A stretch of 37,706 bases of DNA, from positions 1 through 37,706 of the forward strand of contig JAFGFX010000193.1 of assembly GCA_016930855.1 (NCBI GenBank), written 5' to 3'. Position 1 is the stretch's first letter; each line of letters opens with the position of its first letter. This stretch comes from Sedimentisphaerales bacterium (lineage in GTDB: Bacteria; Planctomycetota; Phycisphaerae; Sedimentisphaerales; SM23-30). Under the pieces are notes generated by a model. It was not told where the DNA came from. It saw only the letters and a list, made by a program, of their open reading frames with translations, and made no database searches. A program made the translations under genes and the position numbers. Shown here in pieces: positions 8,100 to 16,219 of this stretch.

Positions 8100-8966
8100 T
8101 TATAACGTCTTGGCCAGGTCCCGTATGTATTGCCGCAGGTCGTCGGCCATATCCGGCCGCTTCAGGGCGAATTCCAGGTTGGTGCGGATAAACCCCTCCT
8201 TGTTGCCGATATCGCAGCGCCGCCCCTCCAGCAGACGGCCGTACAGCGCCCGGTCCGGCAACATCATCCGCATCGCGTCGGTCAGCTGAACCTCGCCGCC
8301 CTTGCCCGGCGCGGTGCGTTCCAGGCAGGCAAAGATCTCCGGCGTCAGGATGTACCGGCCGGCGACCGCCAGGTTGGACGGCGCCGCGGCCGGGTCGGGC
8401 TTTTCGACCAGGTCCTCCAGGCGGTATAGCCCGTCCTCGATCCGGCGGCCCCGGATCACCCCGTAGCGGCTGACCCGCTCAGGGGCGACCTCTTCCAACA
8501 ACACCACGCCGGCCTGGAACCGTTCATGCACCTCCAGCAACTGCTGCGCCGCCGGCCGGGCCGCGTCCATCACCGTATCGCCCAGCAACACCAGGAACGG
8601 CTCGTCGTTGACGTGATGCCGGGCGCAATACACCGCGTCGCCTAATCCCTTCAATTCCTTCTGCCAGACGAAGTGGATCTCGGCCATCTCGGAGATCCGC
8701 CGCAGGGCCTCCAGCTGATCCCTCCTGCCCTGGCTGCGGAGGCGATCCTCCAGCTCGAAGCTGCGGTCGAAGTGCTCCTCGATCGCCCGCTTGCCGCTGC
8801 CGATCACCATGAGGATGTCGGTGATCCCCGCCGCGACCGCCTCCTCCACCACGTACTGGATCACGGGCGTATCCACGATCGGCAGCATCTCCTTGGGCTG
8901 CGACTTCGTCGCCGGCAGGAAGCGCGTCCCCAGTCCCGCCGCCGGTATGACCGCCTTGCGAATCAT
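8100..8966 (-). CDS. galU: UTP--glucose-1-phosphate uridylyltransferase
   Basis: A 288-residue nucleotidyltransferase that makes UDP-glucose from UTP and glucose-1-phosphate. It starts with RKAVIPAAGLGTRFLPATK followed by SQPKEMLPIVDTPVIQYVVEEAV, the GalU signature with the nucleotide-binding GLGTRFLP loop. LVEKPDP holds the second conserved lysine region, and AGRYILTPEIF and GEVQLTDAMRMML are also GalU-like. Its ATG overlaps the stop of the glucuronokinase-like gene by four bases (ATGA), so translation is coupled. Beyond its standard role of feeding Ugd, the coupling suggests that it may also accept glucuronate-1-phosphate. That second role is inference; standard GalU is specific for glucose-1-phosphate. 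Confidence 0.93.
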   Translation of the reverse strand: MIRKAVIPAAGLGTRFLPATKSQPKEMLPIVDTPVIQYVVEEAVAAGITDILMVIGSGKRAIEEHFDRSFELEDRLRSQGRRDQLEALRRISEMAEIHFVWQKELKGLGDAVYCARHHVNDEPFLVLLGDTVMDAARPAAQQLLEVHERFQAGVVLLEEVAPERVSRYGVIRGRRIEDGLYRLEDLVEKPDPAAAPSNLAVAGRYILTPEIFACLERTAPGKGGEVQLTDAMRMMLPDRALYGRLLEGRRCDIGNKEGFIRTNLEFALKRPDMADDLRQYIRDLAKTL

Positions 8967-9982
8967 CTCGCGGCCCCCTCCCGCCGCACCACGTAGTGCG
9001 GCTTGATCACCTTGACCTTCATCTCGCCCAGAACCATCTTGAGCCGCCGGAACATCGCCTCATCCCGATAGGTCCCGACGATGGCGCCGCCGGAGCCGGT
9101 GAACTTGGCGCTGGCGCCGACCGAGCGGGCCGCCGCCACCATCTGCAGATTGTCCCGACTGATCCGATAGATCTTCCGGCGGCGGTCGAAGTTCGCATCC
9201 AGCAACCGCCCCAGCTTTGCCCCCTGGCCCCGCACGAGGCAGTTCCGAGCCTTGTCCGTCAGATCCGCCCAGTAGCGCATGGCGTCCACGACCGCCTTCT
9301 CGCCGCGGTTGAACCGCTCGCGGATCGCGTTATGAAACACCTCCGTCGGCTCGCTGAAATCCGCCCGATAGGCCACGTACAACGGCGGCAGCAACTTCGG
9401 ATCCATCGGCTCGTATTGGCCGTAGCCCTGCTTTTTCATGATCGCCTGGGCAAAATCCATGTACACCAGGCCCTCGTACACCTGGATGACGCGATCCTGC
9501 AGGCCGGCGGCGATGTTCAGCTCGTCGGCCTCCGCCGACAGGATCAGGTTCGCCTGGGTGAACAGCGGGATGCTCACCCCGTAAAAGGCCGTCAGGGCCC
9601 GCAGGCACGCCGTGATAATGGCGCTGGAGCCGGCCAGGCCCACGCCGTGCGGGATCGTCGAATGATAACGCAGCGTGAAGTTCTTGTCGTGCAGGGCGAT
9701 GTCGTTGTCCCGGCAGTAGTCGTAGAACCGCTTGACCGTCGCCTTCAGCAGGCGGATCCCCCCGTAATAGCCGTGCTGCACCACGTCGTGGACCAGTTCG
9801 CCGATGCCGTCGAACCGCGACTGGTCCTTGGCGCTGGGCAGGATCTCCAGCTCCGGCGACTCGTACAAGACCACCTCCGCCCGGAAGTTTCCCAAGACGA
9901 AGGAAATCGTCTTGCCGAAGTACCCGTCCGAGGGATTGCCGATCAGGCCGACCCGCGGATAGGCTTTCGTTCGAATAATCAT
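8963..9982 (-). CDS. GHMP kinase resembling glucuronokinase
   Basis: A 339-residue GHMP-family small-molecule kinase. Motif 1 is VGLIGNPSDGYFGKTIS (11-27), motif 2 is PHGVGLAGSSA (111-121), and motif 3 is KFTGSGGAIVG near residue 295. As I remember them, plant glucuronokinases share the same phrases: GNPSD.YFG.TIS, GYYGG.RLL, YC..NDI.LH, AGLQDR..QVY.GLV.MDF and PMD..LLPPL. That enzyme phosphorylates D-glucuronate at C1, and a pyrophosphorylase then makes UDP-glucuronate. The neighbours fit: galU is coupled downstream by ATGA, and ugd lies 27 bases upstream. Alternatives are a heptose 7-phosphate kinase or another sugar-1-kinase of the GHMP family. The family is certain; the substrate is a strong inference. 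Confidence 0.8.
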   Translation of the reverse strand: MIIRTKAYPRVGLIGNPSDGYFGKTISFVLGNFRAEVVLYESPELEILPSAKDQSRFDGIGELVHDVVQHGYYGGIRLLKATVKRFYDYCRDNDIALHDKNFTLRYHSTIPHGVGLAGSSAIITACLRALTAFYGVSIPLFTQANLILSAEADELNIAAGLQDRVIQVYEGLVYMDFAQAIMKKQGYGQYEPMDPKLLPPLYVAYRADFSEPTEVFHNAIRERFNRGEKAVVDAMRYWADLTDKARNCLVRGQGAKLGRLLDANFDRRRKIYRISRDNLQMVAAARSVGASAKFTGSGGAIVGTYRDEAMFRRLKMVLGEMKVKVIKPHYVVRREGAAR

Positions 9983-10009
9983 AATCCTGTCCCCATGCCC
10001 GGCGCCGTC

Positions 10010-11311
10010 CTACGGCCGGCCGATACCATGATACTCGATCCCCTCGTTACGCACATAGCCGGGATCGTACAAATTCCGCCCGTCGAAGATCACCGGCCGG
10101 GTCAATTTCTCCCGGATCAGGGCGAAATCCGGATTGCGGAATTCCTGCCACTCGGTGCAGACCACCAGGGCATCGGCGCCCTCGAGGGCCTCATAGGCGT
10201 CGGCCGCCGTCTGGAGCCGCCCGTCCAGGGCCGCCTGGGCCGCCGGCATCGCCTCCGGATCGTAGGCCCGCACCGTCAAACCGGCCTCCAGGAACCGCCG
10301 GGCGCAATACAACGCCGGCGACTCCCGCACGTCGTCGGTCCGCGCCTTGAACGCCAGGCCCCACAGCGCCAGCGTCGTGCGGCCCGGTTCGGCCCGAACA
10401 TACGCCAGGACCCGGTCGGCGAACCGCTCCTGCTGGCGGGCGTTGGCCGCCTGGACCGCCTGCACGACGGATAGTTCCCGCTGGTGCCGGCGGGCCGTGT
10501 GGAGCAGCGCCCGAACGTCCTTGGGAAAGCAACTGCCGCCGTAGCCCAACCCGCAGAACAAAAACGCATTGCCGATCCGCGAGTCGCTGCCGATGCCCGC
10601 GCGGACTTGTTCGATGTCCGCCCCGACCGCCTCGCACAGCGCCGACATCTCGTTCATGAACGAGATCCGCGTCGCCAGCATGGCGTTGGCCGCGTACTTG
10701 GTCATCTCCGCCGAGATCGGATCCATGAAGAGGATCCGGCTGGACTTCCGCATAAAGGGCGCATAGATCTGTTTCATGATCTCCCGCACCGCCGGATTGG
10801 TCGCCCCGACAATGACCCGGTCGGGCTTGAGGAAATCTTCCACCGCCGCCCCCTCCTTGAGAAACTCCGGATTGCTGACATAGTCAAACGGCAGGTCCGT
10901 CACCGCCCGGATCGCGTCGGCCACCTTCTGATGGGTCCCCAGCGGGACGGTGCTTTTGGTGACGATGATGCGGTACTCGGTCATGCATTTTGCGATGGCC
11001 GCGGCCGCTTCCAGCACCGCCGAGATGTCCGCGGAGCCGTCCGGCGCCGAGGGGGTCCCCACCGCCAGGAAGATGACCAGCGACTGATCCACCCCTAGGG
11101 CCAGGTCCGTCGTGAAGCTCAACCGGCCCGCCTGCAGATTGTGCCGGACGATCTCGGTCAGTCCCGGCTCGTAGATGGGTATCCGGCCCTCGTTGAGCTT
11201 GGCGATCTTGTCCGCGTCCGAATCCACGCATACCACGTGGTTGCCGGCCTCGGCCAGACAGCCGGCCGCCACCAGCCCGACGTATCCTGCTCCCACTACC
11301 GATACTCTCAC
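10010..11311 (-). CDS. ugd: UDP-glucose 6-dehydrogenase
   Basis: A 433-residue NAD-dependent dehydrogenase that oxidises UDP-glucose twice to UDP-glucuronate. It starts with GTG at 11311, preceded by a strong AGGAGG. The start overlaps the previous gene's stop as GTGA. Motifs are GAGYVGLVAAGCLA (7-20), YEPGL (47-51), VGTPSAPDGSADIS, KSTVPLGT, YVSNPEFLKEGAAVEDF and the active-site GYGGSCFPKDV with nucleophile Cys261. C-terminal LWGLAFKARTDDVRESPA completes the pattern. The overall form is that of UDP-glucose rather than UDP-GlcNAc dehydrogenases. It supplies UDP-GlcA to the decarboxylase and the epimerase in the same cluster. Confidence 0.95.
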   Translation of the reverse strand: MRVSVVGAGYVGLVAAGCLAEAGNHVVCVDSDADKIAKLNEGRIPIYEPGLTEIVRHNLQAGRLSFTTDLALGVDQSLVIFLAVGTPSAPDGSADISAVLEAAAAIAKCMTEYRIIVTKSTVPLGTHQKVADAIRAVTDLPFDYVSNPEFLKEGAAVEDFLKPDRVIVGATNPAVREIMKQIYAPFMRKSSRILFMDPISAEMTKYAANAMLATRISFMNEMSALCEAVGADIEQVRAGIGSDSRIGNAFLFCGLGYGGSCFPKDVRALLHTARRHQRELSVVQAVQAANARQQERFADRVLAYVRAEPGRTTLALWGLAFKARTDDVRESPALYCARRFLEAGLTVRAYDPEAMPAAQAALDGRLQTAADAYEALEGADALVVCTEWQEFRNPDFALIREKLTRPVIFDGRNLYDPGYVRNEGIEYHGIGRP

Positions 11312-12921
11312 GGGTTGACCTCCTGGTTGGCTACGGACCGCCCCGCGGGCGCCGCCGGCTGGTCCATCCGGATCTCATAGATATTCTCCGTCGGCGAGAG
11401 GGCGAACGGCACCAGCGCGTTCGGGTCCGTCACCCAATCGGGACGGTAATCCTTCACATTCGACACGGTAAAGACCCGCCCGCCGGCCGGCAGGATCCGG
11501 ATCAGGGCTTGGCGATCCAGTTCCAGGAACACCCGCACATCCGGCCGGCGCTGCTCGATGTGCTGGAGATACAGAAGCGGCGGGATGGTCGTATGATCCG
11601 CCAGCAAGATGGCGCCGGCGGGCAGCCGGTCGAACACCTCGGTGGCGAACCGCCGCGGGCCCGTCTGGTCCTGCTGCCAGGGCTCCAGGTAATAGCGATA
11701 CACGTCCCGGTAGGGAATATGGCGCCGGGTGCCCAGCGGGATCTGCCGGCTGCGGGCCGCCTGCGCCATGACCGCATACGCCGGCGGCATCAGCAGCAGG
11801 CCCGCCGCCGTCAGGATTATTCCCAGCCGGCGGCGGCGGCCGCAGAGGGCCTCGAAGCCCAGGCCGATATACACACTGAGAAGGGCATACGCCGGCAGGA
11901 AAAAATGGTTCTGGTTGGGCACGTCATAGCGGACCGCAAAGAGGACATACGCCAAACCCAACACCAGCAACAGCCACGCCGCCGCCCGTCGGGGCAGCCG
12001 CGCCAGGCTGTACCAGAGGCCGGGCCCGGCCAGCAGCAGCAGCGGCGTCGGATAATTCAACACCAGCAACTGCACGCTGCGGTACGCCAGAGGCCCCAAC
12101 CGCCGCAGATTGAACACCGCCGGGCCCCAGCGCCCCCAGATCGCCGACTGCCAGGTCGCTATCCAGTCGCCCGTGCGCAGGTATTCCTGCCAGAGCACCG
12201 CCCAGAACAATCCCGCCCCGATCAGCCAGAACAATCCCATCCCCGCCACGGCCCAACCGGACAGCTTCCGCCGCCCCAGCCGCTCGATCAGCCAGATCAG
12301 CACGATCACCCAGGCGATCTGGCTGATCAGGTGGACACTCGCTCCCAGGCCGAAGATCAATCCCATCCAGAGCAGGTATTCGCCCTTGCCCGAGCGCTCG
12401 TAGGCCAGCATCAGCAGCAGGCCGCCGGTGATCGCCGCGGTGGCCATGCTGTAGGACTGCGCCTGCACGCCGACAAACCAGGGCGTATGGGCCAGTCCAT
12501 AGCTCAACGCCGCCAGCAGTGCCGGCCAGAGCCGCCCGGCCAACTGATAGACCAGCAAGAACAGGCTCGCCACCGTCAGCGCCGCAAACAGGGCGCTGGC
12601 CAGGTTGGCCGCATAGGCGTAGCTGAACCATCCCGGCCGGCCGAGCGCGTGGGCGACGACGATATACAGCGGATGGACCCGAACCGCGTCTCCCGGCCGC
12701 GACAGACTGCCCAGCGCCGCCTGGTACTGGTAATCCCCCTGGTCCTGCCAGACCAGATCCGGCGCCAAGGTCAGCAGATACACCACCAGCAGCGCCAGGA
12801 ATACCAGGCAGCAGGGGATATACGCCGGCAGCGGCCGGCGGCGGATTCCCGTCCGCCGGCGGCGAGGCGTCGGCGGACGAGCCGGCGAGGAATGGGGTAC
12901 ATTCGACTCGGAAGGCATCAT
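11308..12921 (-). CDS. DUF2723-type multi-spanning membrane protein (putative glycosyltransferase, GT-C-like)
   Basis: About 537 residues with roughly ten hydrophobic helices, ending in a soluble domain of about 130 residues. The N-terminus after the first helix (LTLAPDLVWQDQGDYQYQAA) resembles DUF2723 proteins, which are distantly like GT-C protein-O-mannosyltransferases and carry acidic residues in the first periplasmic loop. The track start at 13002 is a TTG without a ribosome site. ATG 12921 (with ATG 12918 next) has AGGGG upstream and gives MMPSESN, followed by a proline/arginine-rich cytoplasmic tail. The stop overlaps the ugd start by four bases. I infer that it transfers a sugar from a lipid carrier at the periplasmic face. 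This is not shown for the family as a whole. Confidence 0.78.
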   Translation of the reverse strand: MMPSESNVPHSSPARPPTPRRRRTGIRRRPLPAYIPCCLVFLALLVVYLLTLAPDLVWQDQGDYQYQAALGSLSRPGDAVRVHPLYIVVAHALGRPGWFSYAYAANLASALFAALTVASLFLLVYQLAGRLWPALLAALSYGLAHTPWFVGVQAQSYSMATAAITGGLLLMLAYERSGKGEYLLWMGLIFGLGASVHLISQIAWVIVLIWLIERLGRRKLSGWAVAGMGLFWLIGAGLFWAVLWQEYLRTGDWIATWQSAIWGRWGPAVFNLRRLGPLAYRSVQLLVLNYPTPLLLLAGPGLWYSLARLPRRAAAWLLLVLGLAYVLFAVRYDVPNQNHFFLPAYALLSVYIGLGFEALCGRRRRLGIILTAAGLLLMPPAYAVMAQAARSRQIPLGTRRHIPYRDVYRYYLEPWQQDQTGPRRFATEVFDRLPAGAILLADHTTIPPLLYLQHIEQRRPDVRVFLELDRQALIRILPAGGRVFTVSNVKDYRPDWVTDPNALVPFALSPTENIYEIRMDQPAAPAGRSVANQEVNP

Positions 12922-13261
12922 GCAGGGCCCCTGATGGTCCGGTTCGTCAAACCGGATCGATCGTTCCCGTCGGGATCGATTATTGTCGATGGGAATGGTC
13001 AATGAAAGGCAAAAGCCAAATCGATGTCACGTTCGCAAAGGACCTGGCGTCCCCCCCCCCGGCAACAAGATACGCCTCGCCCACGAAAAAGACCGTTGCC
13101 CCCTCGACGAGACGATAGGCCACGCCTGCGGAGGCAGGCATCCAGATTCTCGAGCAGATTCCAAGGAAGATTATGAAATAACGGATCTATATATTCCATT
13201 TTTATGACGGAATCGAAAGCGGAAATCCGCCGCCCCCTGCCGATCCGATGAAGTCCGGTCC
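12922..13261. other. Intergenic leader with hairpin and C10/G10 tract
   Basis: This 340-base non-coding stretch lies between the dockerin-repeat protein gene and the DUF2723 gene, both minus-strand. A perfect 6-bp stem with a 5-base loop (CCGGTT/AACCGG, 12939-12955) sits 17 bases before the DUF2723 start. A run of ten C (13051-13060; ten G on the transcribed sense) and a 6-bp stem with GGAG loop (13124-13139) are also present. No ORF here has convincing composition. The hairpins could end upstream transcription or tune translation, but none is followed by a T-run on the minus strand. Confidence 0.45.
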
Positions 13262-14377
13262 CTACCAGTCACACAACCACGACGGCTCCCAATGGCATTC
13301 CAGCCACTGCTGGGCCAGCAGGGAAAAGTCCCGCAGATCCACCTGTTCGTCGTGCGGCTCGAAGTCCGCCCCCCAGCACCAATCGTTCTGCTCCGAGCAG
13401 TCGCCCTGGAGCCACTGCTCGGCGAACCAGATCAGGTCGGGAAGATCCACCCGGCAGTTTTCGTTCAGGTCGCCCGCGGTCAATCCCTGGCAAACCGCCG
13501 TGGTGGTGGTGATCTGTTCGATCCAGTCGGCGTGCGTACTGATCCGGACCGCATCCATCAGGTCGGGCTGATGCCAGTAGGGAACCTCCGGATGGCGAAA
13601 CCAGCTCTGGCCATACTGGGGCCAGGGCGTGCCGTGGGCCGTCACGGCCCGGCTCAGGCCGATCAGAAACCAGCGGCCGTCCTGAAAGCAGAACCAGCCG
13701 CCGCCCGAATCGTACTCGGCCAGCGTCCCCTCGTAAACGGTGGCGGAATAATGATCCGGATCGTCGAAGTCCGCCACCAGCAGATCGCCCCGATAGAGAC
13801 CCGTCTGGCCCTCCTCGGCGGCGGCCACCCGATTCGTGCACCAGCGCAACCGCTGATTGTGATTGTCCGGCCCGGTCGCCCAGGCATACCCGTAGGTCTG
13901 GGGCGGATCGCCGCCGGTCAGCACGCCGCCGCGGCCGCGGCCGTAGCCGGCCAGGCGGATTTCTTTGCCCGCCTCGTCCTGACCGGTGTACCAGGGTACG
14001 TACGCGGTCAGTTGGGCGTCGCGGCCGTCCGCGGTGGTCAGCCGCACCAGCCGCAGGTCCGCCGCCCCGTCGGCGCCACCGGTCCAGGCCGCATCGTAAT
14101 GACACCGATAGTCCACACCGTTGATCTGGACCGTCGGCGGCGAGGTATTCTGATGGCGGGTGGTAATCAGCCAGTTCGGGGCGATGACCACGAAGGACGC
14201 GTTGGTGCTCCACCGGCCGACCACCGCATCCGGGGGTCTATCCGTCCACTCCTCACCGGGTTCCGCTTCCGGATGCAGAATGATCCCCTCTGCAACATGA
14301 GCCGGAATGATGAGGATAAAGGCAACCCAAAAGATGGAGATACATAGAGTATCCCCTCGAAATCCCTTGGCCTCCAT
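13262..14377 (-). CDS. Secreted trypsin-fold (S1-like) protein with C-terminal dockerin-type repeats
   Basis: A 371-residue exported protein. I start it at ATG 14377, which has AAGGAGG six bases upstream; the track start is an upstream TTG lying before that site. Residues 11-29 form a signal peptide core (LCISIFWVAFILIIPAHVA). A trypsin-like triad can be read: His75 in LITTRHQNT, Asp107 in AADLRLVRL, and Ser224 in YDSGGGWF, a variant of GDSGGP. The His motif lacks the usual TAAHC, so activity is uncertain. Residues 303-323 and 337-359 are two dockerin-type I-like repeats (DLNENCRVDLPDLIWFAEQWL; VDLRDFSLLAQQWL), common in Phycisphaerae. It lies inside a polysaccharide operon but has its own promoter candidate, so it may be only a passenger. 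Confidence 0.78.
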   Translation of the reverse strand: MEAKGFRGDTLCISIFWVAFILIIPAHVAEGIILHPEAEPGEEWTDRPPDAVVGRWSTNASFVVIAPNWLITTRHQNTSPPTVQINGVDYRCHYDAAWTGGADGAADLRLVRLTTADGRDAQLTAYVPWYTGQDEAGKEIRLAGYGRGRGGVLTGGDPPQTYGYAWATGPDNHNQRLRWCTNRVAAAEEGQTGLYRGDLLVADFDDPDHYSATVYEGTLAEYDSGGGWFCFQDGRWFLIGLSRAVTAHGTPWPQYGQSWFRHPEVPYWHQPDLMDAVRISTHADWIEQITTTTAVCQGLTAGDLNENCRVDLPDLIWFAEQWLQGDCSEQNDWCWGADFEPHDEQVDLRDFSLLAQQWLECHWEPSWLCDW

Positions 14378-14398
14378 TACCTTCCTCCTTATCAAGCC

Positions 14399-14426
14399 AT
14401 TATACCAAATCGGCCGGATAAGGCAA
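14399..14426 (-). promoter_or_regulatory. Sigma70-like promoter for the dockerin-repeat protease gene
   Basis: On the minus strand, TTGCCT (14421-14426) and a perfect TATAAT (14399-14404) are spaced by 16 bases. Transcription would begin near 14392 and leave a leader of about 15 bases containing AAGGAGG before ATG 14377. The very short leader is unusual but workable. Confidence 0.55.
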
Positions 14427-14460
14427 GCCTTTTTTGACCCGGCAAGGGGTCTCGTCTCTC

Positions 14461-15420
14461 CTATTGCGGCGCTTTATCGGCGGGCCGATGGCGGTCGGCC
14501 AAGGGCCGGAAATATTCGATCACCTGCGGCAATCCGGCTTCCAGGGTCACCTTCGGGGCCCAATCCAACACCTGCTGCGCCCGGGAGATATCCGGACGCC
14601 GCCGGGTCGGATCATCCTGGGGCAGGGGTCTGTACACGATCGTCGAGGTCGAACCGGTCAGTTCCACGATCAACTCGGCGATCCGGCCGATCGAGCGCTC
14701 ATCGGGATTGCCCAGGTTCAGCGGCCCGGTCGTCCGGTCCTGCGCCATCAGGCGGATCAGGCCCTCGACCATGTCGTCCACGTAGCAGAACGAGCGGGTT
14801 TGGGAGCCGTCCCCGAAGATGGTGATGGGCTCGCCCCGCAGGGCCTGCAAGATAAAATTGCTGACCACCCGGCCGTCGTCGCAGCGCATGCGGGGCCCGT
14901 AGGTATTGAAGATCCGGGCCAGGCGGATATCGACGTGATGTTCCCGGTGAAAATCGAACATCAGGGTCTCGGCCACCCGTTTGCCCTCGTCGTAGCAGCT
15001 GCGCGGCCCGATGGTATTGACGTTGCCCCAGTACCCCTCCGGCTGGGGATGCACCTGGGGGTTGCCGTAGATCTCCGAGGTGCTGGCCTGCAAGACCCGC
15101 GCCTTGGTCTCCAGCGCCAGTTGCAGGGCGTTGATCGCCCCGGTCACGCTGGTCAGCACCGTCTTGACGGGGCTGCGCTGATAGTGGATGGGCGAGGCCG
15201 GACAGGCCAGGTTGAATATCCAGTCCACCTCCATGCGGTAGGGATCGGTCACGTCATGACGATACACCTCCAGATCCTCGTGAGGGACCAGATGGCGGAT
15301 GTTGTCCCGGCTGCCGGTATGGAAATTATCCAGGATGATCACCGAATGACCGTCCGCCAGCAGCCGCTCGGCCAGATGGCTGCCGATAAATCCCGCTCCC
15401 CCGGTGATCAATACCTTCAT
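14461..15420 (-). CDS. uxs: UDP-glucuronate decarboxylase (UDP-xylose synthase)
   Basis: A 319-residue extended SDR that converts UDP-glucuronate to UDP-xylose and CO2 through a 4-keto intermediate. Motifs are [16 protein letters not shown] (6-21), [34 protein letters not shown] (113-121) with the catalytic Thr/Ser-Glu, [11 protein letters not shown] with Tyr143 and Lys147, and [10 protein letters not shown]. These are diagnostic for UXS rather than for other SDRs. The length matches bacterial UXS. It is the first polysaccharide gene after the NusG-like gene and terminator-like hairpin. It takes UDP-GlcA from the ugd product made later in the same cluster. UDP-xylose, or a 4-keto-pentose derived from it, is probably a building block of the polymer. 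Confidence 0.95.
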   Translation of the reverse strand: MKVLITGGAGFIGSHLAERLLADGHSVIILDNFHTGSRDNIRHLVPHEDLEVYRHDVTDPYRMEVDWIFNLACPASPIHYQRSPVKTVLTSVTGAINALQLALETKARVLQASTSEIYGNPQVHPQPEGYWGNVNTIGPRSCYDEGKRVAETLMFDFHREHHVDIRLARIFNTYGPRMRCDDGRVVSNFILQALRGEPITIFGDGSQTRSFCYVDDMVEGLIRLMAQDRTTGPLNLGNPDERSIGRIAELIVELTGSTSTIVYRPLPQDDPTRRRPDISRAQQVLDWAPKVTLEAGLPQVIEYFRPLADRHRPADKAPQ

Positions 15421-15670
15421 GTCGCGCTCGCAATCGTCCTGGGCGTTTTTCTGCCTTAAAAAACTGGGCCTGGCGTTTCATATTCCCAAAGTCACCGGCC
15501 GAAATCATACCGCCGATGCGGGAAAAAACCGGATAAATTTCTTCCTTCCTGATCACGTTAATATGCCGCCAGGCGGCCTCGGCGCGCACTGCGTGCCCGT
15601 CGGCATACAAAAAAATTTCACCTAAACCATTTCAGTCAAAACATTTAGGTGAAATATCCCCGTGGACAGC
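15421..15670. other. Leader between NusG-like gene and uxs
   Basis: This is 250 bases of non-coding DNA. Its distal part (minus direction) starts with the terminator-like hairpin annotated separately. The remaining 190 bases up to uxs have no convincing ORF. It is a natural place for an antitermination target or a promoter, but I could not identify a clear -35/-10 pair. Confidence 0.4.
15609..15655 (-). terminator. Hairpin with T7 tract after the NusG-like gene
   Basis: A perfect 12-bp inverted repeat (ATTTCACCTAAA at 15615-15626 and its complement at 15644-15655) encloses a 17-base loop. Read on the minus strand, the stem is followed at once by seven T. It begins 16 bases after the stop of the NusG-like gene. 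The stem is A+T-rich, so termination may be weak or conditional. It stands between an antiterminator-type gene and the polysaccharide operon. Confidence 0.6.
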
Positions 15671-16219
15671 TCAATCGATCGGTTCCAGCAGATCGCCGTC
15701 GATCTCCACTGCCGCCGCTTGGCCCAATATCTCAATTTGTAATATCAGCTTGGTCAGGTTCTTCTTTTGGATCAGGATCCCCTCCGTCCCGGCCAGCGGC
15801 CCGCCCGTCACCCGGCAGCGATGGCCGGTCTTCAGGTAGGGATGGGGATCCAGCCGCGCCCCGCCGCTTAGGGCCCGGTGGATCTGGCTCAGCTCGCCTA
15901 TGAGCCTGTCCTGATCGACCACCTCGATCACCTGGGCGATCCGGTTGCTGCTCAGGGCGGTATAGCGGCTTTCCACGTCGCCGCTGAAAAAGAGGTAGCC
16001 GCTGAACAGCGGCAGCATACTCGTAAAACGGCGATTCTTATGAACCGTCACCTTTTCCCGCAGGGGCAGGAAATAGGCGATTTCGCTCTTGGCCAGGAAC
16101 CAGGCCAGCGACTTCTCGTTGCGGGCCTTGGTATGAGCCACCCACCACTGGCCACAAATATCTTGCAAACAAGCATTTACCGGATAGAGGATCGGAGGAT
16201 TGTCTTCCAGCTTGATCAT
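15671..16219 (-). CDS. NusG-family transcription antiterminator paralogue (RfaH/LoaP/UpxY-like)
   Basis: A 182-residue specialised NusG paralogue. Such proteins bind RNA polymerase and help it pass terminators in long polysaccharide operons. An N-terminal extension of about 23 residues precedes the NGN domain (WWVAHTKARNEKSLAWFLAK, then FLPLREKVTVHKNRRFTSMLPLFSGYLFF). The C-terminal KOW domain is GHRCRVTGGPLAGTEGILI near 130-150. Housekeeping NusG usually lies next to secE, rplK or rplA; this one lies at the head of a polysaccharide locus, divergent from a sugar transferase, which supports the specialised role. The start at ATG 16219 has no strong ribosome site. A terminator-like hairpin follows at once. 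The regulatory target is inference. Confidence 0.88.
   Translation of the reverse strand: MIKLEDNPPILYPVNACLQDICGQWWVAHTKARNEKSLAWFLAKSEIAYFLPLREKVTVHKNRRFTSMLPLFSGYLFFSGDVESRYTALSSNRIAQVIEVVDQDRLIGELSQIHRALSGGARLDPHPYLKTGHRCRVTGGPLAGTEGILIQKKNLTKLILQIEILGQAAAVEIDGDLLEPID

Noticed and set aside
5889-8105. 738-residue plus-strand ORF (and similar long plus-strand frames at 8996-10474, 11509-13005, 25750-28038, 29588-30934, 31095-32576, 36548-37564)
   Set aside because: They are exact antisense of well-recognised minus-strand genes, show Gly/Arg/Gln/Asp-rich composition without motifs, and arise from the high G+C content.
14427-14460. Short GACCC/GGGTC stem after uxs
   Set aside because: On the minus strand it is followed by A residues, not T, so it does not fit an intrinsic terminator for uxs.
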